Shown one piece after another: positions 11,701 through 24,793 of a stretch of 64,000 nucleotides of DNA; within the stretch, counting starts at the first letter, position 1, and every line of letters begins with the position of its first letter. This DNA is from Scortum barcoo (Eukaryota > Chordata > Actinopteri > Centrarchiformes > Terapontidae). The notes under the pieces were generated by a model. It made no database searches. It was not told where the DNA came from and saw only the letters and a list, made by a program, of their open reading frames with translations. A program made the position numbers and the translations under genes. The stretch covers positions 18,548,298 to 18,612,297 of the forward strand of contig CM041536.1 in assembly GCA_023238725.1 (NCBI GenBank), read 5' to 3'.

Positions 11701-13480
11701 AAATAGGTTGTCTTCCTTAAAGACGTGATTGTGCTCCTTGAATTTGATGATTTTTTTTTAAGGCAGTGAGGGGATGGATGGATGGAGTAGATGTGATCTC
11801 TAGATCCCTGGCGGTCTTTGATCTGCCTTACCTCCAACTGACTAAGATGTCTGCGAGTGTTGCTATGACTCTGGGCTGCAGACTATTCGTCTATCAAGAA
11901 AAAAAAAAAAAAACAACAGAAAAGGTGGTATTAAGCGGAAGTTTGTTCAAAGATCACAGCTGCTGATGAATCCTGGTTTGATTCTGGGTCTGTGCATAGT
12001 GCCACCACATTGAGGATAGTGGCATCTCTGTCCCTACTGGGGAGAGGGGAAAAAGAAATCCACGCAGTCCTATCCACAGAGCACACTGAAAAGCTACATT
12101 CAATTAATATTTAATCCAGGAAATGGACTTGAAAAAAAAATGGAAGGAAAGCATATTCTATTTTCATGAAAAAATAAAATGCGGCAAAAGAAACATATGA
12201 CAAACATCACTGAATTAAAAAATACATTTTCAATTTAAATAATACAGATTGTCATACATAGAGAATCTAAAAAAAAAACCCTTCATTTACAGGTTGCAGC
12301 CTTGTAAATTTTGCTTTGTATATTAAATTGAAAGACTTTTGCCAATTTTAAAATATTGTAAAAATTACATAAGCAAATACACTAATTTGTAATCATTAGA
12401 AAAAAAGAGGTGTTGTGAAGTGTTGGACACTACTGCTACTAATAAAATTGCATAGTAAATAAGGTAATAATATGGTAGGTCTGATTACTTATGTTAATGA
12501 TACCTTATTCACTTTTCTAAGCTGAAGCTGTGATTATCCTACTGTGATGTGTGAAAAAGGTCTGCTAGAAATGTAGAGAAGTGGAAATGTCATTGCATTC
12601 AGTCAATGAGCACCAATGAGCACAGAGAGCAGAGGTGATGCCATATTTTTACATTTCATTCTGAAAACAATTGAGGGAGCTGAGATCACATTCAGGTCAT
12701 GTGAGATAACGGTGGGAAAAGTAAGTCATGGTTGCAACGCTTGTTCATGCAATGGTGATGGCCAGGACTACAGCAAGAGCAGGATATGCTCTGAATGTAT
12801 AGTTTTGTTACATTATACGATAGCCAGACTTTGAGGGGAAAAGAGCATGGATGTACAAATTCAAGTTTCCTTGAATAATGGACTTCAGCTGATGTGATGC
12901 CTCTTTGTTTTTGCTTAACAGTCACTTTTTTTGTATTCCTCGCCAAGTCAAATGCATCAGGGCTTTTTAGTAAAATACGAGAGTCCAAGTCATAATTACC
13001 AATGTGGCATCGATGTCCATACTGGTTACTAATTTGCCACAGGCCTGAACTCATTATATTGTAGCAGGAAAAGTACAGGTGTGAAGAATGTTTGAAGAAT
13101 GTTTTTACTTTTCTTTAAGTAATATTTGTTGTACTTTAGCCATGCCATGTGCCATCATTGTTATTGTATGTTCTGTTTGTGCTCCGGACCAGTGATGATG
13201 ATCTTGAGTTACATGAGTAAAATGAAATGAAATTAAATGAATGAAAAAAAAATGTAGGATGTGTTTATTATTTACATTAGATACCTAATTATTAATGCTA
13301 ATACAATGTAATTAGATATTCCTATTCTTCACAAGAGAACGTGGAAAAGGAAAGAAAATACCAGACTCCCTTGGCAGTTCATTACCTACAGCACTGGAAT
13401 GAGCACCAGTTTAATACACCCTCTTTGTGTTTGAGTCACTCTCGTTACACTGTTATCTGATTACAGACATGTTGCCAGTG
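11701..13480. other. AT-rich non-coding stretch
   Basis: Contains A runs at about 11890-11904 and 12271-12280 and a strongly AT-rich part at 12100-12420. Near 13200-13250 an ATGAA-like pentamer stretch resembles the degenerate tail of a LINE, but no body was recognised. No gene seen. Confidence 0.5.
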
Positions 13481-13720
13481 CTCTGGTGATTCTACTGGGC
13501 TTTGTTTGCCTTATCTTGCCAAGCCACTGCAGACAGGAAGCCCCAGTGAATAACTACTGAGGTGCCTGTTAGCTTTACCTGCCTTGTCTGATGGATCTGC
13601 TTTTGGGCCTGAGTCCTGCCATACTGTATCACAGACAGATGGATACAATTAAATTCCTTCTGCACACTCAAAATGTTGAACAAGAATTTGTGGAACAACT
13701 GTCTGACTGCCTGTGTGCTG
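13481..13720. promoter_or_regulatory. enhancer-like non-coding block
   Basis: Balanced, repeat-free sequence standing between AT-rich flanks. A 68-codon open frame on the minus strand shows no domain. Candidate conserved element by appearance only. Confidence 0.2.
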
Positions 13721-14260
13721 TGGGAAGGTTGTGGTTTAAAAAAAGCTCATGAGATCGAGCTCTATGTATAAAATGGTCCAGCATTAGGCACTGCAAAGCC
13801 CAACACAAGCAGATAACAATACACTTGTGAGGCAAAAGACTATATTCAAGGCTATAAGCAGCTGTTTTCCAGCTGTCACTAAAACCACTAAAATCCTGTA
13901 TAGGAGACTAAAGATTTGTTTTTCATTGTGTACTTACTGAACTTCTATCCCCTACCTAGTCTGAATTCCCTGCTTTCATCAAAGTGATACAGAAGAAGTA
14001 CAGAATATGAATAAGAAATAGACATTTTCTGTTGCCACATCCTTTTAGTGTATGAATAATGTGTAAGAAACCCAATAACGCGATCCTTTAACTAGCCAAG
14101 CCTGCAAATGAGAAAAGAGAAACCAGTGGAGAATGTATGTGGCTCTCAGCTCACGCATTAACATTCATGTGTGGTATCTTGTACAAGGCGGCTCCTGTGT
14201 AATAGCTGTAACAAGCTTAAAGGACTATTTCTGATCCAAGTTGAGAAACTGATAGAGGCC
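13721..14260. other. non-coding stretch, nothing notable
   Basis: Ordinary single-copy AT-rich sequence without gene, repeat family or splice-like pair. Confidence 0.5.
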
Positions 14261-14450
14261 CGGCAAAAATTACAGATCACAGAGGTCAGAAACCTCGAGT
14301 CAGGTTAAGAATTACCTCCAGGTGCTGTTTTTATGTGCCATTTCATTTTTTCATCTCCAGAGGGCACGGATGGTTCCGTCACCTCTGACCATTTGACTCC
14401 GATCATTATATTTTGTTTCCACGGCAGCTAAATCTCACATGTGTTTTACT
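14261..14450. promoter_or_regulatory. enhancer-like non-coding block
   Basis: Balanced composition with AGGTCA/TGACC-type nuclear-receptor half sites near 14284-14289 and 14385-14389 and an E-box-like CAGGTG near 14321. No open frame of note. Function is inferred. Confidence 0.25.
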
Positions 14451-14722
14451 TTGAAAGTGTTCATGTTTTCTTTTTTTTTTTATTTTCTTATAGACTGTGT
14501 TGCTACTTTACCTAGAAACAAGCCATGTTTTATCAGCTTCATGAGCCTTACATTGTACATCCTTTATTTACTGTAGATTAACCTCATGTTAAAAATTATA
14601 ATCTCAGAGATCCTTTTGCAGCATCTATGAACCAATTCATAATTGCAGTTGTGCTTCTATACCTCATTTCAGTTTCAAGTTTAATTGTCTGAAGTCATCA
14701 ATCTTCTGCTTTGTTTCTTCAG

Positions 14723-14768
14723 CAGTAGTAAGCATTTACACTACAACTACTAGCAACTACACACACAG
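14723..14768 (+). other. candidate short exon with strong splice sites
   Basis: A textbook acceptor (TTTGTTTCTTCAG, AG at 14721-14722) and a textbook donor (CAG|GTAAGT at 14769) enclose 46 nt. The acceptor is a tandem CAGCAG, which could give a 3-nt alternative. Only one frame is open (reads VVSIYTTTTSNYTH), with no recognised family. It may be a lncRNA exon or chance. Confidence 0.2.
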
Positions 14769-14769
14769 G

Positions 14770-17443
14770 TAAGTGAAGAGCGAGTATACTGTATTAAAAG
14801 TCAGGTTAAAGGCCAAACTTTATGATTTTTCTGTGAAAATTGCTGGTTGTAATAATGCAAGTGCAAGGGCTTTCATCAGTGGGCCATAGGCTTAATCCCT
14901 TTTTTATTGAAATTATAATTGCTTAACTTATATTAATTTAAAGAAATGTAGTTTGGAATTTGCATTGCTAATTTCATCAATATCAGATCAAATATTATAT
15001 AAGTCAATATTAGGTTGGCATGCCTACATTTTTTTCCATTTTCACGAGCTTTTACTTCACCTTCACTGTCTCATTACTTCTGTTCTCAAACCTCTGAACA
15101 GGCTTAGTGTTTTCTTGTTCCTATGTGAACCATCAGGAGCACTAAGGCACTGTGAACATTTCTGCGTTTTGATACAAACAACCTTCCTCAATCCTTTAAC
15201 GTTTCACAGACCTAGCCACGAGTGTGTGATGCTGAACCAAAACACAACCTGTTTTGGTCTCAGAGCAGCTACAATACATTATAACCTTTACATTTTAGAG
15301 ACTTAAAAAAAGAACAGAAGAAAAAGAAACAGAACGAAAGGCTCTGGCCACATTTACAGAAATGTCATGCACTGTGTATCACTGCTGTTCTAGATTTAAA
15401 GTCAGATATGTTGGCTGCTTGTTAACTTTGTTTAAATGGTGCTTAAGCTTTGAAGTACCATCTGGGTGTCTTTGCGGGAAAGCAAAGACCTTCTAGATAT
15501 ATAGCACTCTTGGTAGTATTTCAGGAATGGAAAGGTAAAGTGAGGTAAATGTGTAAAAATGTGTTAAAGTGAAGGGTAGGTCAGTTCAAATGCACTGAAA
15601 CTGTTGCATTTTAAATTGCATTTTATTATAATGATGATATGGGGTATATAATGAGCTATATTATAGAAATTTAAAATTAAAGAACACCTTTAAGATACAA
15701 AATAATGTAAGCTTACTGTCCAAACCAACAATAAATTCCTGTTCTATCCACATGGACTTCACAGTCTATTCAAAAATGGAATAACATTAGAATAAAGCAG
15801 CACTTAGTCAGACAACACCGAGATGAAGCTATAGACTTTATAAACCAGATAGCAGCTACAGCACAGTCTACAAACACGCACGGTAAAGCAAAAGGAGAGC
15901 TTGCACAGTTTTTCCACGCCAGATGGGGCACAGACATAACACTATGCAGTGGTTGCTGGTGTTCTCTGCTGTAGAGAGAGTTACGACGGGTGGGTTTTTT
16001 CTGTTACACTCACCTGTCTGAAAAGCATTCTGCGAGTGTTCTTCTATCTACTCCAGGTTCAGCTCCTCCACTCATTCCTTCACAGTGTAACCAGTAACCA
16101 GTCCACTCAACTGCGCTCATCCCGCTTCACTCAAATTTTTTGAGCTGAATTGGCGGATGAATGATTATTATCAAAAGAGCAGTAAGGCTCCTCACACACC
16201 TCACTAAAGTGAAGGTTTTTAAGTGAAGTGAGGAACCATCTCAAGTACTTAACCAGACCCAGCATGCACCAGTGTGTTAGGCAACAACGGGGGTGTGTTT
16301 GATTTGAAACACCTACCATACTGGAAGGGTGGTGAATTAAATCAGCGATTAATTAAGATAAGGTTTTTTCAGATTTTCCAACATAAAGGACCAGCAAACT
16401 GGAGCTGTACAAATAAAAAAAAGAATATATGTTAGGGTAAATCTAGTGTGCAGGCCACACAAAACATATCAACCGGCTTGGATTGCATACTGTAAAAACA
16501 CTATAAGAAATACAGACACTATATATTTTTACAGCTGTTGTTTGCAGTATAAGCAAAAGACACTGTAACATTGCATTTATGAATATTAAACCATATAATA
16601 AAATGTATCAAGTAAAATGTGTCCTTATAATTCCTGCTGTGGTCAGTAACCTACGCCAAGGTGCTACTAATCTAATGCTAACCATAAAACCATAACTCAT
16701 ATCGACATTATCCTGCGGCTGCAGATTTTGCTTCTTTCTTTTGCTCAATTTTCATAAAGTTTATCATGACTTTTTCATGTGACACTTAAGGGAATTCATT
16801 TGCAAAAATATTCTTGCAAACTAAGACCAGATTGATTAATATTCCCACAAAAAAACACAAAATTTACTTTGTTACAGTAAGAAGAGTAAATGTAGTTAGT
16901 CACTTCCATCCCTGCTATTTGCTACATTTTGAGACAACTTATCTAACATATTAAAAATAAAATTATCATTAAGAAAATGTATTGTTGGTGCTAATGACAC
17001 TGCTATTTCATCTGATTTTACTGTTGACTGAGATGTAGGAAACAAAGAAGGAGCTTCAACTTAAAATTCTTGCATCTTTCTGTCTGAGAACTGTCCCAGT
17101 GCTCATAACTCTGTGCATGTGAATAAACTTTTCTTTTCTAGGCAACAGAAAATAAACATACGTATATGTGATTTTTGTTTTTTTTGACAATATATATATA
17201 TATATATTTTTGGTCTGTAATGTATAATAATGCTCCCACGCTTCATGCTTCAAATGAGGATGAGCTCAACTTCTTTCTGTTTGGTTGAGCTTCCTTTCCA
17301 TTCTCAGTCTTGACCCTTTCACATTTTCCTACAGCCATTAAACTGTGATATTAATATCAACTTGAGAATGATTTATTGAGGTTAATATTATGCAAGTAAG
17401 GTCTTTAAGTAGGAATTAAAACTTTCTTGTGGTTGCAGTCATT
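14770..17443. other. non-coding stretch, no gene seen
   Basis: AT-rich DNA. Near 16005-16012 a CAG|GTGAGT donor occurs on the minus strand, but every frame upstream of it contains stops. A TA microsatellite lies at 17190-17207. A 117-codon frame (14953-15306, plus) has no domain. Confidence 0.45.
17190..17207. repeat. TA dinucleotide microsatellite
   Basis: About eight to nine TA units, directly visible. Confidence 0.9.
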
Positions 17444-17503
17444 GTGAGTTGCCCTTGGAAATAACATCAGCTAAATGGCTTGGATGTAAAATGTAAATGT
17501 AAG
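17444..17503 (+). mobile_element. remnant of a teleost SINE 3' tail
   Basis: The segment matches, with a few changes, the well-known fish SINE tail that reads like GTCGCTTTGGATAAAAGC, then CTAAATG, then repeated ATGTAA. Here CATCAGCTAAATGG is followed by ATGTAAAATGTAAATGTAA. The tRNA-like head was not found upstream. The family name cannot be fixed from the tail alone. Confidence 0.6.
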
Positions 17504-17559
17504 CTTTATATCGCTGAACCACATCTGTTACAGCTTGACATTTATTCCTGAACCCGAAC

Positions 17560-17680
17560 TGGACCCACATTTATCAGAATCACTCCAAGGAATCACAGCT
17601 GACTCAGGCTAAAAATAATCCCAGCGTCCTTTGAGAATCCCTGGCATCAGAATTTTATGACACTGAGAGCACATGTACAA
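17560..17680. promoter_or_regulatory. enhancer-like block with AP-1 and MEF2 motifs
   Basis: An exact AP-1 site TGACTCA (17600-17606) is followed 2 bp later by a MEF2-type CTAAAAATAA (17609-17618). Both are exact consensus matches in otherwise repeat-free DNA. Regulatory activity is inferred. Confidence 0.3.
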
Positions 17681-20370
17681 AGAATACATAATAACATCTC
17701 TCTAACTTGATGTTACGCCAAAAGGCATTTGTTGTTAGTTTACTTAAATTTTCATTTGATCTCTACATTGTTGCACATCTACTCAAGGCTTGAAATCTCT
17801 GGCATCTGTCTTATATTCATACCGCTGGCAAGAAAAGCTCATCATCTATCAATAAAAAACCAAGAACCAGACTACCAAAATCCAGTTAACTGTTTGTTGG
17901 TATGAGGCCTGTCTGTCCACCAATCTATATAGAAAGACAAGCCAACAGACTGACAGTAATGAATAAGATCAGTTTGTCCTGGGTGGAGAAATGTTCCTCT
18001 CGGGTAAAACTAAAATTCTTTTGTCAAAACATACTTTAGTATTTTGCGATAAATCTACATGTTTAGAGTAACTTACTACACATTACATTATACTGTTAAT
18101 AAAAAATGAATGCCTTTTCTTAAGCAGTCAGTCATGGGGAAATTACAGAGATACAGTACAATCTAAGTTGTTCATGACTCTGCGGACAGTTGGCTTTAGC
18201 TATAGTTTTAGCTTACCAACGCTAATGTAAATCTAAATGTAATGCATTATACATTCATAATTCTATAATAATCAATCAAATTAATCAATTCAGTTAATTA
18301 ATTCATAATCATTCACAATTCACAGAAAATCCGCAAAAGAAAATGCTGGATGTCGTCATCCACTATGCTTATGTGAATATCAGGAGTTGGTCCATCGAGA
18401 TAAATGATTGGCGGCACTAAAGGAGCAACAAGACCGTGTCATTAAAAGATCACAATCACAATCACAAAGATCACAATGTAAGCCGTTTCAATGGCGCTGT
18501 CACATTTTTCTTTTATTGATACACTTTTTTTTTTGCATTTCCATGTAAACAGACTTACTGTTCATGTAGCTGAATTTCCCCAAGCTAGTTTATTGTACAT
18601 TATGAGTTCTGCACACCCACGCAGGTGTTTTTTTTCCAATTATTGTGGCCAATTACACCTGTGCCCAGGTCAAAGTTGGGTGGAGCTATGCTGGAATTAA
18701 AAGAGGTCTGAATTAACCAATGGGTCAGACAGACATTGATCAACCATAAATCCCTACACAAGCCCAGGTCTAATCAGGCCAAAGTGAAAATATCTGTGTG
18801 GGTGGACTGAAAGGTCTTCACACACTTGCATCACAGAAACCTTCAGGAACAAAATGAATATATATTTTTTTTTTCAAAACAATAGCTTGAGTGGCACATT
18901 GCTTTTTTCTAACACACAAAGAGCAGATATATGTTGCTGCCTTATTACCACTAACAAGGAAGACAGAACCAAATCCGTGGCCTGCTCTAATGGTACTGGA
19001 ATTTCTCCTCACGCGGTTGTGAATAAAGTTTTGAGATTCACATTATTTGCCATTTTGAGGTTCTTCACCGACAACACTATGCTATTCAGATTCAGTCACA
19101 CTTAAATCAACACACACACATACAAGTTAAGCTTGGACACCTGTCACTCTATTGCAAAACAAGTCTATTTTTAAATCATATTTTTCTGAGTCTACAAATC
19201 CCTACAAAGCGCTCTGCTGCAAACCGTCAGACAAACCATTGTTAGAACTCCTTTGTAGGCAGAATCAATGTTTATTTTCTCCCTGTGCTAATTACTTATT
19301 AGGAGGACACATAGGTTTTCCCTTAAGTGGTTTATACATCATCATCCACCTCCGCCTCCTCTCCCTATTTTCCAAATTAATTACATCAAGAAATGGTGGA
19401 AATGCTAATGTGGCCCACTAACACCACTGCTGTAGGAGCAGGAGAATTCAGGTCAGAGGACAGCAGTTCTTTAGGCACCACATCTACATCTCTCTCTGCC
19501 ACTAGAGGAGGAGTAAAGATCGAGTTACATGCTTATGTGGAGCCAGATGTTTTAAGATCATTAACACCAAAATGCTGCTTTGACAAGATCCTGCAATCCA
19601 GACAAATTACCCTCATTACTTCCCATTTTTAATGGTCAGTATTGGGAAATGTGTCTAAGAAAGGATTTGTGTGTGCTTTGTGAGATTGTGGGATTCGGTG
19701 CAATCAACACTTTACTGTGTCACTGCCATTAAAGTCAAATTAGAATAAGAACAGTACAAAACAAAATGTACTGTAATGTTTGTTCTGCCTCACCAGTTCT
19801 CACACATTTAGAGGTATTGAAAAATAAATAAATAAAAAACACTTCCTTCCTGATGTTGTTCAGACATAGCAAATGCCCTAAAGACCCTGAATGTGCAGCC
19901 ATCAAGATAGTCACATTCCTACAGCATGACAATGTATTAATCACATATTGTGTGCTGCAAGTGACAGGGAAAGAGTGCACTGAGTGAAACAAGGCCCTCG
20001 GTGGGGATTTGAGGATTTGCCAGTGGGCCCGTCCCTTCAAATGGCATGTGATGATAACCTCCTTGTCTTCTGCTCAGAGATTAACAACAAGGCGGGCTGT
20101 ATGGATGGATATGCTCTGGTGGTGTGCTTGGACTTGAGAGGCATAGAGGTCAGAGTCTATCTAAACAGCAGATGGTTCGTTGGGCCTCTTTGGGAGTGTG
20201 CTAAAATGGATTGAATACACAAATCGAAGTCTGCAAATGAGCACTCTCTTTGGCCGTAATGGAGGCCAGTTCTAGAAAACTAGTATGAAGTATGAATCCA
20301 CAGCAAACAAATATGATTATAGAAAAAAACAAATACAATCACTATAATACTTGGAAAAACAAGAGGGGAG
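17681..20370. other. non-coding stretch, no gene seen
   Basis: Contains an ATCACA tandem stretch near 18450-18476, an imperfect palindrome around CCAATTATTGTGGCCAATT near 18635-18655, and AT-rich parts near 18240-18310. Open frames up to 101 codons lack domains. No repeat family was recognised. Confidence 0.5.
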
Positions 20371-20600
20371 TGTATGTGAGTGTAGTCAGACATTTGTAGT
20401 AGACAGCAGCGGCGCTAATTACACTGAAGCCATAAACAGCACAACAATACACAGAGTGTCGCCTTCCTCCAAACTGCACAGCTTCCACTAACAGCTGACA
20501 TTAAACCCCCAGCAATTTGGGCCTTTTCCTCATCCAACTCGCTGTTTAAAGGCATTCCACTACTAATAAATAGATTATAAGCGTGGCCTTGACTATGAAA
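20371..20600. promoter_or_regulatory. enhancer-like non-coding block
   Basis: Balanced, repeat-free sequence with GGCGCTAATTACAC (TAATTA core at 20416-20421). Candidate conserved element by composition and motif only. Confidence 0.25.
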
Positions 20601-23024
20601 ATAAAAAGAAAAATCTTAGGTGGCACCTGTCACACCACTGTGAAATGAGTTGTGGCAGATGCTGTTCCCTAAAGCAGCTGAACCGTTCTATTAGGGGCAG
20701 ATCAAAAATATGACCGAGTTTTAAAATGAAATGCTCCTCTGAGCTCCATATTTCCAACATCTGGAGTATAAACAATCATATCAGACAAGGCAGTTATTAC
20801 GGAATGGGACCATGCATGAGCTGAAACAAGTTTGTTCATACATCATTAACACATAATGGAGGAACGAAGTGAAATGGCCTCGGATGCCCAAACACGCACA
20901 CGTGCCCCCACACTGAACTGACAGTGGATGCAGAGCACATTTGACATTATTTCCATATTAAATGTGTAACAGTCAATATGAAATGCACAGGCATTCAGAG
21001 GTGTCAGAGTAAAGTACAGCTCTTGAGGTGGATATTGGAGAGTTCTACACATTATATTATGGAATAATATTTGAGCATATAAATCACATAAAAAAACATA
21101 TTCTGATTTTTGATTTGTGTTGCTCTAATTTGGGTCTGCAATTTCAATATGAGCTTATTTTTAAGGAGATATAACTGCAGTGTTCCAGCTACATCCCCAA
21201 ACAAAGGCTTATAAGGATGACAATACATCCATTTCTGTATCTCCACTACTACACTTGTTTTCTGTCTTGTAAAAGCATTTTCCTGAACTATAAACTAAGG
21301 GTAAAGTCCATCACAGTATGGGAGGCTCAGATGTGCACTTGAAAATGCACTTTTCATATTGGGTACTGCGTTCCTATCAGTGGAAAGTCTCCTGATACCT
21401 GTTACATTTTCTTATTAGCTTCACTGTTTTTCAGTAATGTCAAGGTAAGTAAAACATGAACAGTTCTCTATCTGCAGTGTGTTTATGAAATGTTTCACAC
21501 ACTGTTTTGTGTATGATTTATCCCAAAATACTTTCATGCTGAGACATCACTCTGTGCAAAAACATTACAGTAAAGAAGGGGTTGTTGTGGGTTTTGTAGA
21601 TTTTCTGCTTTATACAGCATCACTGGGATGTTTAAATTCCACACTGCTGCAGATAGTTGTCATGAAGTGCAATAAACAGTAAAGTAATGAGAAGCTGATA
21701 CCGAACATAGACAATCAAACTCCTGTGGGCCAACAGCAAGCCATGTAAATTAGATTTAGCACCGTGCAGCTCTAAGGGATGTCCTCCGGAGGCCAACAAA
21801 CTGTGGTGGTGTTTTAAATGTTCCAGAAGTCACTCAACTTCTAATCTGTAGAAGTAAGCAAAGGGCATCTGTAGAATATTATCCCTTGAGTTACCCAAAG
21901 CTTACTTCATCAAAACAACTTCTAATCCTGGTGTAAGACGCTGAAAATCTGTTGGGTATTATGGCACACCTGCAGTACATACAGTAAGCTGACTCCTGAT
22001 GTATAATACCATCAGTGACAAGAGAAACACCCACCGCTGAGACAGAGGGAACTGCATGCATGATAATGCTGGAACGTGAACATTCCCATATGCCTCTTTT
22101 CTCTAAAATAGAGGCAACGTTCCTTTGGGGAGCCTCCCACAAAGACTGACAGACAGCCCAGTTCTTCAAAATGTCCTGAACATCTGATATTTCCACAATT
22201 ATGAGCAGTCTGTAATGGCTTCAATTCATTGAGAAGATGTGACCCAGGCTTCAATTTATTCATCCACTGAGGCAGATGGTTGTGTTATTTTTCTCTCTTT
22301 TTTTTTTTAGACTACCACATTAAGCACATTGAATATGAATGAAGAGCTCTACTCCCACAACTACTTAAATAAATAGTTCACTTTAGAATTAAACAAAAAA
22401 AGTGAAATAGAGTGTGAGTCATGAACCGCTTACCTCAATTTACGTCAGTACTGACACTGTGTATACGCCTATGTTGGGCAGAAAACGAATGTAAACTAAT
22501 GTTTTCATTTAACTAATGTATCTTTGATTCAGTTCAGCACTGCTAAATCTTTTTTTTAGCAGAAATCACTCAAATGAACGATTATAGATATCTTTGTAAC
22601 ATAAATCAAGCCAATACAGGTAAAAAACTTCACTTCATACATGGCAGCATTTATACTCTAAAGTTCCATTAGTGTTTGGCCAAAACAGTGATATACAGCT
22701 TCAGTGACATAGCAGTCACATGTGTGTTCATTGTTGGTTCCAGCAATAAACTGACTTTTGGGGATTTTTAGACCAACAAGACTGCACTGTATGATCACTT
22801 GCACTAGCTGAGCTGGGTTGGCACGGCATGCTTCAGCAGCCTCAGACATGTAAGCTTGGTAGCAGGCATGTGAGTAATGTTATTAAATCCAAGTCAAAAG
22901 CCTTCCCCTGCAACTAGTGAGACAATCACTGAAGCATCAGTACTGATGTGCAATAATCTGTAGCCATCTTGTGGTCTTTTGAGACATGGATGTATGATTT
23001 TTTTATCCTTTAGCATTTTAATGA
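20601..23024. other. non-coding stretch, no gene seen
   Basis: AT-rich single-copy DNA with T and A runs near 22302-22310 and 22550. At 21434-21446 splice-like sites enclose only 10 nt and were rejected. Open frames up to 101 codons have no domains. Confidence 0.5.
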
Positions 23025-23479
23025 ATGAATGGATGGAGAGATATAAGGAAATATCTTTTAAATGACATACAATACCTCCTCTTGTTATGTGGGATGGGTG
23101 CTGGTATGTGGGAAGTTTCCCTCCACTGCCTGAATTATCAGATTATTCTGATACTAACACACTGGGACTTGGCTTGCCAAGGCAGATATTTACATGACAC
23201 AGAACCCTGTGGTCCTCTTCGACTCTCTGTCTGCATCATCTGTCTCTATTTATTTACATTTGCACTAATGAGGCTCTTTGCCTATTTATGTGTGCTTAAC
23301 CTCCTGGCGAGCGTTACCATGACAGGACATTACTCAGTGTGGTTTTTATTTTCCTGCACAAAAAAAAATTGTCAAGTTGTTGTTCAGTTGTATATGTATA
23401 TAAGTCGTGAAACGTCTTCAAGGAGTTTCTTCTCCATAGAGGACATAGCCTATGCGTTGAGGTGATTGTGTTCCTGAGG

Positions 23480-23592
23480 AATACGTCACTTTGTTATGTC
23501 TGTGTTTGTGTTTCCCGTTTATCTGCTCTGTTCAGAAAAAATGATCTAGATCTCAAAGAGACTACCTGATTAAATAAAGGTTGTATATGTAA
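23480..23592 (+). mobile_element. remnant of a LINE 3' end
   Basis: The core GATCTCAAAGAGACTACC followed by TGATTAAATAAAGGTT (23550-23583) matches the fish LINE-type terminus usually written GATCTCAATGGGACTTACC then TGGTTAAATAAAGG. The upstream boundary is uncertain and no reverse-transcriptase frame remains. The exact clade is not assigned. Confidence 0.5.
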
Positions 23593-23769
23593 AGTAAGAA
23601 TCTAAAAACCATAAAACTAAAAACCATACTCAAAGACACTTATTATTATTACACTTATTTTTTTTCCTTTGTCACCCACTGTTTCATCTTACATTCTACA
23701 TACTACAATTAAAAACCCTGTAGAAGACCAGAAACACATATTTAATTTCTATCTCACCTTTATGTTTAT

Positions 23770-23990
23770 CCTCTGAGGTTCACCTGGGCCCAGTCTGCAG
23801 CATTTCTTGCCCAGCTGCAGCTGAGACTGAGCTGACGTCAACAACTTATTCCAGTGCATTTTATGACTCGCTCTGTGCTGCCTGCCACCTAGTAGTTGGT
23901 GTTGTCAGCAGCTGCATTCAGATAAATGAATTTGGGGTGCCTGTGCTGTGCGCCCCGACCAGCTTTTATCTCTTGTTCTGAAGAGGAGCA
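23770..23990. promoter_or_regulatory. enhancer-like block with palindromic CRE
   Basis: A full palindromic cAMP-response element TGACGTCA sits at 23833-23840, within G/C-balanced, repeat-free sequence containing several CAGCTG-type E-boxes near 23812-23822. It could be a CREB/ATF-responsive enhancer. Activity is inferred. Confidence 0.33.
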
Positions 23991-24429
23991 AAGTGTGCAT
24001 ATACAACTTATAACGAGATATTCCAACCGCTGTTATAAACTTCCTTATGACATGTTTTTAAGATCATATTCCCAGTTCATGATAATGCTTATCAAACTAC
24101 CTTAAGCAAGTGATTTTGTGGTGGAGGTGGAAACTGGAAATTCACCTGGTGCGGCTTAATTCTTGCAAATTCTGTGACCAAAAAATAAAAAAATATATTT
24201 CCACATTATACGTTATGTGTTTCAGTAACCAGTGCGGCTAACAAGACTGCCATCTGTCATCATCATCAGCAATAAATTAAATCGTTTACAGATCAGAGCT
24301 CAGAGCTAGCAACATATCCTACTCCAGACACCTGACGATTCTGTGTATGAATCTGAAATATGTGTGTTACAGTTTACTATTGTGATCTGTTGAAAACCAC
24401 AGCAGGTCGTGCCCCAATCTTGTTAAATC

Positions 24430-24610
24430 TCTGTTCTGTATCGGAAGATTTGACTAATTAATTGAGGTACCCATGCTGTTTGACCCACGCATAATTACAC
24501 ATAGCACATCCTTCAAATTAGAGGCTGCAGATGGAAGGCACTTGTTAATCCTGCTGCTATGTGACTACAGGTATTTAATCAAGTGAAAAGGAACAGCCTC
24601 ATACATCCTA
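24430..24610. promoter_or_regulatory. enhancer-like block with two TAATTA sites
   Basis: TAATTA cores at 24455-24460 and 24492-24497 lie in repeat-free sequence. Candidate developmental enhancer by motif content only. Confidence 0.3.
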
Positions 24611-24762
24611 CAAAATGTGGTACATGATATTATAGGTTAGATTCAGCCATTAATCCAAGCCAAAACAGACTCTGTCTTCAGCTGTATTAACTGTATTAAA
24701 GAGTATTATGTTTATTCAAATGTCTAACAGAAAAAAGTAAATAAAATGAGAAAGGCAAAGGC

Positions 24763-24793
24763 AATTTACAAAAAGTGTTACTTTTTGTAAATT
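24763..24793. other. perfect 14-bp inverted repeat
   Basis: Arms 24763-24776 and 24780-24793 (AATTTACAAAAAGT and its exact complement) are separated by 3 bases. It is too short for a microRNA precursor. Confidence 0.85.

Noticed and set aside
13200..13250. ATGAA-rich stretch as LINE tail
   Set aside because: Only low-complexity similarity; no conserved terminus upstream.
21435..21444. 10-nt segment between good acceptor and donor
   Set aside because: As above; frame-disrupting length and no support.
23025..23465. Longest open frame, 146 codons, hydrophobic
   Set aside because: No domain, signal or splice support; runs into a LINE tail; hydrophobicity follows from T-rich sequence. A chance frame of this length is not surprising in 64 kb.
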